A stretch of DNA of 40,358 nt from DATFML01 sp964571225 (GTDB taxonomy: Bacteria; Pseudomonadota; Gammaproteobacteria; DATFLG01), in assembly GCA_964571225.1 (NCBI GenBank), contig CAZNBB010000025.1, forward strand, positions 1 to 40,358, written 5' to 3'. Both the position numbers and the translations under genes were made by a program. The notes beneath the pieces are model-generated. The model was not told where the DNA came from. It worked only from the letters and a program-made list of their open reading frames with translations, and did no database searches. Below, piece after piece: positions 1 to 7,624 of this stretch. Within the stretch, counting starts at the first letter, position 1. Each line of letters opens with the position of its first letter.

Positions 1-176
1 CCGCTGTTGTATTTGCTGGTGATGTGCAGGTCGCTGCTGGAATTGTCCGCTTCACGCTGGAAGGTCGCCGCGCCCTGCAAACCGATGTAGGGGCCGGGTT
101 CCGCCCCCAGTGCCAGACCGGCGCTCCCGGTCGCGGCAAGCAGTACGGCGGTCGCTGCAAATCCTTGTGTCTTCAT
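1..176 (-). CDS. Outer-membrane protein, N-terminal fragment (runs off left edge)
   Basis: Reading leftwards from an ATG at 174-176, a GGAGGAA ribosome site sits 8-9 bases before the start. The product begins MKTQGFAATAVLLAATGSAG and continues with an Ala/Leu-rich stretch ending LALGAEPGPYIGLQGAATF. This is a Sec signal peptide with probable cleavage near ALGA, followed by the first strand of a small porin or OmpA-like barrel (the 'PYIGLQGA' pattern is typical of Opa/OmpW/OmpX-like entries). Only about 58 residues lie in the window, so the family cannot be fixed. The strong ribosome site and signal peptide make it a real gene start. Confidence 0.7.
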   Translation of the reverse strand, partial: MKTQGFAATAVLLAATGSAGLALGAEPGPYIGLQGAATFQREADNSSSDLHITSKYNS

Positions 177-685
177 GACAGTGCTTCCTCCGTGTCAGTC
201 CGTTGCCTGATGAACCGCACCGACGGCGCACCTGCCGTCGGGAGCAGGCACATGTATGACGCATTCGGTGAATCAGTAAGCGGGGAAAGTACGAAGTTCC
301 CGCCAACCGGCATCTCTGATACCCGAATCGTGGTAATGGTGCAGATCGACAGCGGCAAGACGGTTACTCGATTCGAACCCGGTTGTATTCCCCCGGTACC
401 GCCACTGCGGTCGTTCCGCCCACGCACGTGGGCACAAGGCATCAAGCAGCGGAATGAAACGATGGTTGCGGTGCTGGCACACAGGGAATCCGCACCGCAA
501 ATGCGGACCCGACGAGCGCCCTTTCAGAAAGAGGGAACGCGCCAAGTCCGCAGAGCAAAGGCATGCGGTGACGAACGGGCGACAGCGGCGCCGTCGAACC
601 CGGTCATTTGAAACCGAGGGTCCGAATCCCGGAACGGGCAGCACACGTCGGTACAGCAGCAGAAAATCTGACTAGATGGGAAATT
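177..685. other. Non-coding stretch, no gene recognised
   Basis: About 500 bases lie between the divergent start of the left outer-membrane protein and the 3' end of tRNA-Ser. The reading frames here have no ribosome sites and no family resemblance. The promoter for the left gene should lie here, but I see no convincing -35/-10 pair. Confidence 0.5.
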
Positions 686-773
<88 letters not shown>

Positions 774-861
774 GGAAGGGGCGCCGCGGCCGGCGGAGGG
801 CCGGCGCGGCAAAGTGCGACAGGTTAAACCAGAAGCGCCCGGCGCGCAATGCGCCGCCATG

Positions 862-889
862 GTGACAGGGCCCGAGGTTGGGGTAAAAT
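862..889 (+). promoter_or_regulatory. Sigma-70-like promoter of the di-iron oxygenase
   Basis: A -35 GTGACA (862-867; 5/6 to consensus) is 16 bases from a -10 TAAAAT (884-889; 5/6). It lies 44 bases before the oxygenase ATG. A perfect inverted repeat GTGAGC-C-GCTCAC (906-918) falls in the leader, just before the start codon, and could be an operator or an mRNA hairpin limiting ribosome access. Confidence 0.55.
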
Positions 890-933
890 ACGGGTCCTTT
901 CCGCTGTGAGCCGCTCACCGGTCCGACAACCCC

Positions 934-1806
934 ATGGCCTCATCCCGCATCACCGCCAACGAGCTTCTGGAGCAGCTCAGCCGCAACAGCACGCCCTACC
1001 ACGACCCGCTGGCGCGGGTGGACTGGGATGCCCTCAGCCGGGAAGACTTCTGGCTGCCCGAGGAGGCGATTTCGGTCTATGGGGTGCAGGCCTATCACGA
1101 CCTGCCCATGGAGCGGCGCCGGGCCCTCTCCCACTATGAATTTCTCAATTTCATCGAGGGGGGGCTGTGGCTGGAAGGCATTTTCATGCAGCGCATCAGC
1201 CGCGCCATGGGCGGGCCCTGCCATGACCTGTATACCACTGCCTACCGGCTGCATGAGCTGCGCGAGGAAGCCGGCCACAGCCTGATGTTTTTGGAGCTCA
1301 TGAAGCGCGCCGACATGCCCCTGGCCCGTACCCGCTTCCGGCGCTTCAATCTGGCCAACCTGCTGGGACGTTATGCGCCGGGGGACAGCCTGGCGTTCTG
1401 GATGGCGGTGGTCATCGGCGAAGAGGTGCCGGACCGCATGAACCGGTTCGTGCGCAAGCACCGCACCGAAGTCTGCCCCACCATCTACGACATGGTCACC
1501 AGCCATGTCATCGACGAAGCCCGCCATATCGCCCATGCGCGGGACACCCTGGACCGCCGGCTGGCCGGCCTGCCGCGCTGGCAGGTACGCCTCTGGCAGC
1601 CGGTGCTGCAGCAGGCCTTCCGCTACTTCGTGCGCGTGTTCTACTTTCCGGGCCCGCAGGTCTACGAGCTGGCCGGGCTGGCCCCCGGACGACGCTGGGT
1701 GCGTGCCGCCCGCAACAATGCCCACCGAGCGCGCTTCGTGGATGACTGCGTCCGCCCCACCCTGCGACTGCTTGCCGACCGGGGCATCCGCCTGCGCTGG
1801 CGCTGA
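934..1806 (+). CDS. AurF-like ferritin-fold di-iron oxygenase
   Basis: This 290-aa protein belongs by pattern to the p-aminobenzoate N-oxygenase (AurF) di-iron family. Candidate ligands are E75/E81 (FIEGGLWLEG), E112 and H115 (EEAGH), E163/E164 (IGEEVPDRM), and H191, E195, H198 (HVIDEARH). That gives paired ExxH motifs plus the extra histidine typical of AurF-like enzymes. Characterised members oxidise aromatic amines to nitro groups or carry out other O2-dependent oxidations. The substrate here is unknown, since no biosynthetic genes surround it. It is monocistronic: a promoter lies just upstream and the next gene is convergent. There is no clear ribosome site before the ATG, and the leader palindrome may matter for translation. 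Confidence 0.75.
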   Translation: MASSRITANELLEQLSRNSTPYHDPLARVDWDALSREDFWLPEEAISVYGVQAYHDLPMERRRALSHYEFLNFIEGGLWLEGIFMQRISRAMGGPCHDLYTTAYRLHELREEAGHSLMFLELMKRADMPLARTRFRRFNLANLLGRYAPGDSLAFWMAVVIGEEVPDRMNRFVRKHRTEVCPTIYDMVTSHVIDEARHIAHARDTLDRRLAGLPRWQVRLWQPVLQQAFRYFVRVFYFPGPQVYELAGLAPGRRWVRAARNNAHRARFVDDCVRPTLRLLADRGIRLRWR

Positions 1807-1917
1807 CAGCCGGCCCCCCGGGCCCCGGTCACGCCTTACCGACGAGTCCCACCGGATCCGACCCATCGAGCGCGTCCCGCCGCGGCGGCCGTCCATGAAT
1901 GGACAATACACCCTGCC

Positions 1918-3714
1918 TCAACGGTGCGGGCCGTGCTGGACCAGCATCTGGCGAGGCAGATTGCCGTGCTCCACGATATCCGCCCAGGTCACCACACCCA
2001 GTACGTCATCGGCGCCGTCCAGGGTTCCGCTCTTGGTGATCAACGCCACGTCGCGGCTGTGGGTACGCATGGCCGCCACCAGATCGAAGAGCTGGTCCGT
2101 TGCCTCGGCAACCACATAAGGCGATCCCTTGAGCGCGTCCAGTCGGGTACCGGCTGCCGCCTCCTTGAGGCGCAACTGCAGCCGCACCAGCTCGGACGGC
2201 AGTACGGAGACCACCCGGCCGTCCTCCACGACCAGGACGTGGGGTGCCGCCCGTGACGGATCGATGGAGCGCTGCAGGGCCGCCACATCGCTGTCCGCCG
2301 GCAACCGCAGCAGCGGCATGTTGATGAAGTCGATGGCGGTACGCAGCATGTAGAGGTGGGTCTGCATGGAGGCCGGAATGTAGTGACCCCGGCGGGTGAG
2401 CTTCAGCGTGTAGATGCTGTCGTTCAGCAGCAGGGTGCGCACGCCGTAGGCGAACGCCACCGCCATGATGAGCGGGATGATGACGTTGTAATCGCGGGTC
2501 ATTTCGAAAATCATAACCACCGCCGTCAGCACCGCACCGGTGGCGGCGCCCACCACGCAGGCCATCCCGATGACAGCGGTACCCGGGGCTGCCAATTGCA
2601 GGCCGGGAAGCATGTGGTTGATCAGAATGGCATAGGCTCCCCCCAGCACCGCCCCCATGAACAACGAGGGCGAGAACACCCCGCCGGAGGCCCCGGAACC
2701 CAGGGTCAACACGGTGACCAGCAGCTTGGCCGCGAACAGCATGACCATCAGGTTGGGGTGGTGCAGCGTCCCTTCCAGGGTGTCCTGCACCACCCCGTAA
2801 CCGATGCCCTCCACGTAGTAGTGCCCGTAGTAATGCATGAACAGGTACATGATGATGCCCACCAGCAACATGCCGGTGATGTGGCGGGTGTAGTAGTTGC
2901 CCGGCATGCGGTCGAACAGGTCCTCGAACGCATACAGGGACCGTATGTACACCACCGACACCAGGCCCAGCATGACGCCCAGGGCGATGTAGGCCAGATA
3001 GGACAGCGGAGGAATGGCGTGGGCGGCGGGGATGGCGAGAGCGGGGATGTCGAACGAGGGGTGATCGCCGAACACCAACCGGCCGATGAAGGTCGCCCCG
3101 CCGGTGGAAATCGCCACCGGCACCAGGGTGCGGGCGCTGATCTCGGGCAGGATGAGCTCGATGGCGAACAGCATGCCGCCGATGGGAGTGTTGAAGGTGG
3201 CGGCAATGCCCCCTCCGGCGCCGCACGCCACCAATGTCAGACGCTGCCACTCGGGCATGGTGAAGACCTGTCCCAAGGTGGAACCGAAGGCCGAACCGAT
3301 CTGAATGATGGGCCCCTCCCGTCCCACCGAACCGCCGGAACCGATGGACAGGGAAGAAGCGAGGGATTTGATCAGGGCGACGATGGGCCGGATAACACCG
3401 CGGTTGTAGTAGACCGCGTCCATTACCTCGGGTACCCCGTGGCCCTTGGCTTCCGGCGCGAAATTCTTCACCAGGAAGGCGACCAGCACCGCCCCACCCA
3501 CCGGCACGAGAATGACCCACATGCCCCACGGGCTCGCCGGCGTGTGGGCGTTGGCGCTGTAGGAGAAGGAAAGCTGGCCCAGGAAGAACAAGTTGTGAAA
3601 AAGAGCGATCAGGGCCCGGAAAACCACCGCGCCCAGCCCGGCCACCAAGCCCACCAGCGCAGCCAGCACGGCGAGCCGAAACGGCGAGTTGCCCCCCAAC
3701 CAGCGTGTGTTCAA
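1918..3714 (-). CDS. CLC-family chloride channel/antiporter with C-terminal CBS region (copy 2)
   Basis: A 598-aa polytopic inner-membrane protein. CLC selectivity motifs are in order: GHGVPE (about 91-96), GREGP (131-135) with gating glutamate E133, and GGVFSP further on. About ten membrane segments are followed by a soluble C-terminal part of about 130 residues resembling paired CBS domains, which bind adenine nucleotides and set gating. The apparent start is TTG at 3714, preceded by AAGGAT at good spacing; no ATG fits better. It is a tandem paralogue of the gene at 3830-5614, in the same orientation and 115 bases downstream, so the two are probably co-transcribed. Channel versus Cl-/H+ exchange cannot be settled by eye. 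Confidence 0.9.
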   Translation of the reverse strand: MNTRWLGGNSPFRLAVLAALVGLVAGLGAVVFRALIALFHNLFFLGQLSFSYSANAHTPASPWGMWVILVPVGGAVLVAFLVKNFAPEAKGHGVPEVMDAVYYNRGVIRPIVALIKSLASSLSIGSGGSVGREGPIIQIGSAFGSTLGQVFTMPEWQRLTLVACGAGGGIAATFNTPIGGMLFAIELILPEISARTLVPVAISTGGATFIGRLVFGDHPSFDIPALAIPAAHAIPPLSYLAYIALGVMLGLVSVVYIRSLYAFEDLFDRMPGNYYTRHITGMLLVGIIMYLFMHYYGHYYVEGIGYGVVQDTLEGTLHHPNLMVMLFAAKLLVTVLTLGSGASGGVFSPSLFMGAVLGGAYAILINHMLPGLQLAAPGTAVIGMACVVGAATGAVLTAVVMIFEMTRDYNVIIPLIMAVAFAYGVRTLLLNDSIYTLKLTRRGHYIPASMQTHLYMLRTAIDFINMPLLRLPADSDVAALQRSIDPSRAAPHVLVVEDGRVVSVLPSELVRLQLRLKEAAAGTRLDALKGSPYVVAEATDQLFDLVAAMRTHSRDVALITKSGTLDGADDVLGVVTWADIVEHGNLPRQMLVQHGPHR

Positions 3715-3829
3715 AGCTTATCCTTATGCACGATGGTGCGCGTCGCCTTGCTGGAAACAGGTATATGGAATATGAGGAGCCATTGTACCTGCCGGTCTGC
3801 CACGCTCCAAAGCACCGGACGCCGCACCA

Positions 3830-5614
3830 TCATGCACGCCGGCGGTTCCGGGATGGCCGAAAACGCAGCAGGCGTAAGGGCAGGTTGCCCCCACGGGCGA
3901 TCTCCTCGCCACTGAGTACACCGAGCACGTCTTCGATCCGCTCGACCCGGCCGTTCGCGGTGACCACCGCAGCCGGCACGCGTTCGGCGCGCAGGCTGGC
4001 TACCACACTGGCCACCGGCTGGTCGGCCCTCACTACCGAGAAACGCTGCACTGTGCCGTCGGGCTCACCGTCGGGCAGACCGTGCGCGAGCCGTTGTTGC
4101 ACCTGTTCCGCCGGCACCACTCCGCACGGGTGTCCGTGATCGGTGACCAGCACGTGGGGCGCGCCGGCGGCGGTATCGGGCAACCCCGCCGCCCACTGCT
4201 CGACGGTCATGGTCACCACCGGCACATGCACAGCCTGCCCTGCCGGCTCAAGCAGATATGTACTGGTCTGGCGCAGCTCGGGAATATAGTGACCGCGCCG
4301 GGCCAGCTTCATCATATAGACGCTTTCCTCCAGCAACAGGCGGCGCAACCCGTAGGCAAGCGCCGTGGTAATCAGCAGGGGTGCGATCACGTCGAAGTCC
4401 CGGATCATCTCGAACACCATCACCATGCCGGTGACCACCGCGCCGGTGACCGCCCCCACCGCCCCCGCCATGCCGGCCACCGCCATCACAGCCGGGTCCA
4501 CATGGCCCGGAAAGATCTGGTTGAGCAACGCACCATAGCCGGCGCCCACCGTGGCCCCCAGGAACAGGGCCGGCGAGAACACACCGCCGGAGGCGCCCGA
4601 ACCGAGGGAAACCGCGGTCACCAGCAGCTTGAGGGCGAACAGCAGGACCAGCAGGTAGGAGGCATTGAGGGTACCGGTCAACAGGTCGCGCACCGTGGCA
4701 TAGCCGGCGCCTTCCACGTAGTAATGACCGAAACCGGCCATCAGCAGATACATCACCACCCCCAGCAGCAGCATGCCCAGGCCGTGCCGAAGGTAATAGT
4801 TGCCCGGCACACGCTCGAACAGATCCTGGAGCAGGTAGATGCCGCGGATGAACGCCACCGCCACCAGTCCGATCAGCAGACCGAGGCCGGCATCGGCGGC
4901 GAACGTACCCAGCGGAAGGATATGGGCCCGCTCGGGCAGCCGCGCCAGATGGAACACGGGATGATCGCCGAAGAAGGTCTGCCCCACCAGGGTCGCCGTT
5001 CCGGTGGCCAGCGCCACCGGCACCAGGGTGCGGGCACTGATCTCGGCCATGATGATCTCGATGGCGAACAGTACCCCGCCGATGGGGGTATTGAAGGTCG
5101 CTGCGATGCCGCCGGCCGCCCCGCAGGCGATGAGCGCCGCCTGCTCCCAGTCGGCCATGCGGACCACTTGGCCTACCGTCGAGCCGAAGGTGGCGCCGAT
5201 CTGGATAATGGGTCCCTCCCGGCCCACCGACGCCCCCGACCCCAGGGAAATGGAAGCGGCCAACGCCTTGACCAGCGCCACCACGGGACGGATGACGCCA
5301 CGGCGGTAATAGACCGCGTCGATCACCTCGGCCACCCCCGCCCCGCGGGCCTCCTCGGCGAAGTCCTTCACCAGGAAGGCCACCAGCAGGGCCCCGGCCA
5401 CCGGCACCAGAATCACCGCGGCACCCCATAGGCTGGGCAGGGTGTGGTAGTTCGCGTCGTAGGCGAAGGACAGCCGGCCGAAAAAGAACAGATTGCGAAA
5501 CAGGCCCACCAGCAGCCGGAAGGCCACCGCCCCGAAACCGGCCACCAGTCCCACCAGCACTGCCAGCACCGCAACGCGCAGGCGCGATTCGGCGTTCAAC
5601 CAGCGTAGCGTCAT
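3830..5614 (-). CDS. CLC-family chloride channel/antiporter with C-terminal CBS region (copy 1)
   Basis: A 594-aa CLC protein with the same plan as its neighbour: signature GAGVAEV (first motif; the usual Pro is Ala here), GREGP with the gating glutamate, GSGASGGVFSP, then a CBS-like tail ending in an Arg-rich stretch (NRRRA). The first filter motif differs between the copies (VPEV against VAEV), which hints at different ion handling. The ATG at 5612-5614 has only a weak ribosome site. It is the promoter-proximal member of the pair and divergent from the SH3 protein gene. Confidence 0.9.
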   Translation of the reverse strand: MTLRWLNAESRLRVAVLAVLVGLVAGFGAVAFRLLVGLFRNLFFFGRLSFAYDANYHTLPSLWGAAVILVPVAGALLVAFLVKDFAEEARGAGVAEVIDAVYYRRGVIRPVVALVKALAASISLGSGASVGREGPIIQIGATFGSTVGQVVRMADWEQAALIACGAAGGIAATFNTPIGGVLFAIEIIMAEISARTLVPVALATGTATLVGQTFFGDHPVFHLARLPERAHILPLGTFAADAGLGLLIGLVAVAFIRGIYLLQDLFERVPGNYYLRHGLGMLLLGVVMYLLMAGFGHYYVEGAGYATVRDLLTGTLNASYLLVLLFALKLLVTAVSLGSGASGGVFSPALFLGATVGAGYGALLNQIFPGHVDPAVMAVAGMAGAVGAVTGAVVTGMVMVFEMIRDFDVIAPLLITTALAYGLRRLLLEESVYMMKLARRGHYIPELRQTSTYLLEPAGQAVHVPVVTMTVEQWAAGLPDTAAGAPHVLVTDHGHPCGVVPAEQVQQRLAHGLPDGEPDGTVQRFSVVRADQPVASVVASLRAERVPAAVVTANGRVERIEDVLGVLSGEEIARGGNLPLRLLRFRPSRNRRRA

Positions 5615-5754
5615 AGATGAGCACCCCGGAGCCCGTGGCGACCGTTTCGCCCGGCCTTACTCTATCCGGCCGCCGCGGGCCCGAAAGGGTTCCGCAACGA
5701 CAGCCAACCGACCCACGTTCGCCGGCGTATCCGCTGTGTAAGGGAGTGTAAAGG

Positions 5755-5771
5755 CGATAGCGCCGGTATCG
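5755..5771. promoter_or_regulatory. Inverted repeat in divergent intergenic region
   Basis: CGATA-N7-TATCG lies in the 199-base gap between the CLC pair (minus) and the SH3 protein gene (plus). An AT-rich stretch (TTGTTGTACTAATTT) follows. The position suits a regulator site, but no regulator can be named. Confidence 0.25.
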
Positions 5772-5813
5772 TTGTTGTACTAATTTAGCCGTATCAACAA
5801 GGGGAGATATCCG

Positions 5814-6579
5814 ATGGCGACACCACGGAAACCGAAGGCGGCTGTAGGGACGGCGTTGGCTGGCGGTGTTATCGCGGCGATGGTGGCGCTGGCACCGCCA
5901 CCGGCGACGGCTCAGCCGCCCGTGCGCCATGAAGACCAGCAGCGCGAACGGCCCAAAGGGCAGCAGCAGCGCCCGGGCGTTCAGCGCCAACACCCCGGGG
6001 TGCAGCGCCAGCNNNNNNNNNNNNNNNNNNNNNNNNNNNNNNNNNNNNNNNNNNNNNNNNNNNNNNNNNNNNNNNNNNNNNNNNNNNNNNNNNNNNNNNN
6101 NNNNNNNNNNNNGCCATGTCACCGTGCGCATCGGGGACCGGCGCTACTACGAGCATCGCGGCCATTATTACGTCCAGCGCCCCAGCGGCTTCGTGCTGGT
6201 GGCGCCGCCCATCGGGGTGGTGGTCGCCAGCCTGCCGGTGGGCGCCGTGACCGTGCATATCGGCGGGGTGGTGTACTTTCTCGCGGGCGGTGTGTACTAC
6301 CGGCACGCACCCACCGGTTATGTGGTGGTCACCGCCCCCCAACCGGCGCCGGACATGGTGGACACCGGCGCCCAACGGGTGGTGGTGCAGGCCGCCATTC
6401 TGAACGTGCGTTCCGGGCCCGGTCTGGAATTCTCCGTCGTGGCCCGCGCCGAGCAGGGCGTCAGCATGCCGGTGTTCGGAAGCGCCCCCGGCTGGTACTA
6501 CGTGCGTCTGCCCGATGGCCTGTACGGCTGGGTGATGGCCGAATTCACCATCCCGGTGCACGTGGGGCCCGAGGGCTGA
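5814..6579 (+). CDS. Exported SH3-domain (DUF6515-like) protein, interrupted by assembly gap
   Basis: The ATG has a GGGGAG ribosome site. The N-terminus holds a signal peptide (GTALAGGVIAAMVALAPPPATA) and then a Gln/Arg/Pro-rich tract with a repeat unit PGVQRQ. A 100-N gap falls exactly there. Past the gap the sequence reads IGDRRYYEHRGHYYVQR, hydrophobic Gly/Val/Tyr repeats like DUF6515, and a C-terminal bacterial SH3 domain (ILNVRSGPGLEFSVVARA ... GWYYVRLPDGLYGWV). The two sides are in different frames across the N run, so the gap length is nominal. The likely role is a periplasmic or surface protein; the SH3b part often binds peptidoglycan. Confidence 0.75.
6013..6112. other. Assembly gap (100 N)
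   Basis: A round 100-N spacer sits inside the tandem PGVQRQ-coding repeat of the SH3 protein. The number of missing repeats is unknown. Confidence 0.95.
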
Positions 6580-6612
6580 CGGAACCCGCGCCGCCACTCA
6601 CGACGGCATTTC

Positions 6613-6644
6613 AACGGCCCGCGCCGCCGACGGCGCGGGCCGTT
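6613..6644. terminator. Bidirectional hairpin terminator
   Basis: A perfect 14-bp stem (AACGGCCCGCGCCG with its complement) has a CCGA loop and lies between two convergent genes, the SH3 protein and the IclR regulator. There is no long T tract, so its strength as an intrinsic terminator is inferred from the stem and position. Confidence 0.7.
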
Positions 6645-6733
6645 CCATGTTCGGCCCCGACCGTTCGGCCGCTCTGGCAACGGAAAGCTCGCGGGTCCGA
6701 GGACCTGCCGAAAAGCGAGCCAAAGCGTGTCCC

Positions 6734-7522
6734 TCAGGCGCCCTCGGCAACAGCGACGGTGGGCTCCCGATAGCCCAGCCGCGCCGAGATGTCCCGGCCC
6801 GCCGCGACCACCCGCGAAACCCAATCGTCCCGCCGCCGGTCCATGGGTGCGGACACCGACAGCCCCGCCACCGCCGCACCTTCCCCGTCCCGCACCAGCA
6901 CGCCGATACAGCCCACCCCCAGCTCTGCTTCCTCGTTGTCGAAGGCATAGCCTTGTTGGTGGTCGCGCTGCACTTCCGCAATCAACCGGTCGGCATCGAC
7001 GATGGTGTTGGGCGTGAAGCGGGCCAGGTGCGTGCGGGCCGCGTAGGCCCTGCAGTCGTCGGGCCTCTGTTCCCCCAGGATCAGCTTGCCCACGGCGGTG
7101 ACATGCAGCGGCGCACGGCTGCCGATCACCTGCTCCACCCGCATGATGCGGTTGGGCACCGTGGAACGGGCGATGTACACCACGTCGTCGCCCTCGCGGA
7201 TGGTGAGGTTCACGGTCTCTCCCAGCTCGTCGCGCAAGGCGTCCATCACCGGGCGCGCCAACTGTTCCAGGGTGGCGTCGCCCCGCAGGCGGCAGCCCAG
7301 CTGGATGAGCTTGTGCCCCAGGCGATAGCGGCCCCGGGCGTCGCGCTCCACCAGACCCTCGATGGCCAGCGCCGCCAGGATGCGATGGGCAGTGGAGGGA
7401 TGCAGCTCGGTGTCGGCGGACAGCACCTTGAGGCTCACGGGCTCGTCATAGGCGGCCAGGGCGTCGAACAGGCGGGCGACCCGGCCGATGAGTTGTACGG
7501 CGTTGCCAGGTTTCGTTTTCAT
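6734..7522 (-). CDS. IclR-family transcriptional regulator
   Basis: A 262-aa protein. The N-terminal winged helix-turn-helix (about 10-70, including VLSADTELHPSTAHRILAAL) is followed by the IclR effector-binding domain (about 85-255, with HVTAVGKLIL and DNEEAELGVGCIG). The gene is divergent from the transketolase/DUF1537 kinase operon. A perfect palindrome abuts its start codon and overlaps the operon's promoter, so it probably controls both directions in response to the acid sugar or its breakdown product. Confidence 0.92.
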   Translation of the reverse strand: MKTKPGNAVQLIGRVARLFDALAAYDEPVSLKVLSADTELHPSTAHRILAALAIEGLVERDARGRYRLGHKLIQLGCRLRGDATLEQLARPVMDALRDELGETVNLTIREGDDVVYIARSTVPNRIMRVEQVIGSRAPLHVTAVGKLILGEQRPDDCRAYAARTHLARFTPNTIVDADRLIAEVQRDHQQGYAFDNEEAELGVGCIGVLVRDGEGAAVAGLSVSAPMDRRRDDWVSRVVAAGRDISARLGYREPTVAVAEGA

Positions 7523-7524
7523 TT

Positions 7525-7539
7525 TTTCATTGTATGAAA
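7525..7539. promoter_or_regulatory. Putative IclR operator
   Basis: A perfect 6-3-6 palindrome, TTTCAT-TGT-ATGAAA, lies two bases upstream of the iclR-family ATG and overlaps the -35 of the opposite operon. IclR-type operators are AT-rich palindromes of about this size. Confidence 0.6.
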
Positions 7540-7559
7540 TCGATACCGTCTTGTAAAAT
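7530..7559 (+). promoter_or_regulatory. Promoter of the transketolase-like/kinase operon
   Basis: -35 TTGTAT (7530-7535), 18-base spacer, -10 TAAAAT (7554-7559). The -35 lies inside the palindrome at 7525-7539, an arrangement suited to control by the divergent IclR protein. Confidence 0.5.
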
Positions 7560-7624
7560 ATTCACGGGGCTCTTACGGTAGATGCCAAGGTCGCCGCCCT
7601 TCCTGTGCGGCCAGGAGGCCAGCC

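Noticed and set aside
613..640. T-arm-like string (GGGTCCGAATCCC) on the plus strand next to tRNA-Ser
   Set aside because: No acceptor, D or anticodon arm fits around it, and it is in the opposite orientation to the real tRNA.
2356..3915. Long plus-strand frame (over 500 codons) across the CLC gene
   Set aside because: It is antisense to a clear CLC protein; the His/Gly/Gln-rich product is the mirror of the membrane gene in GC-rich DNA.
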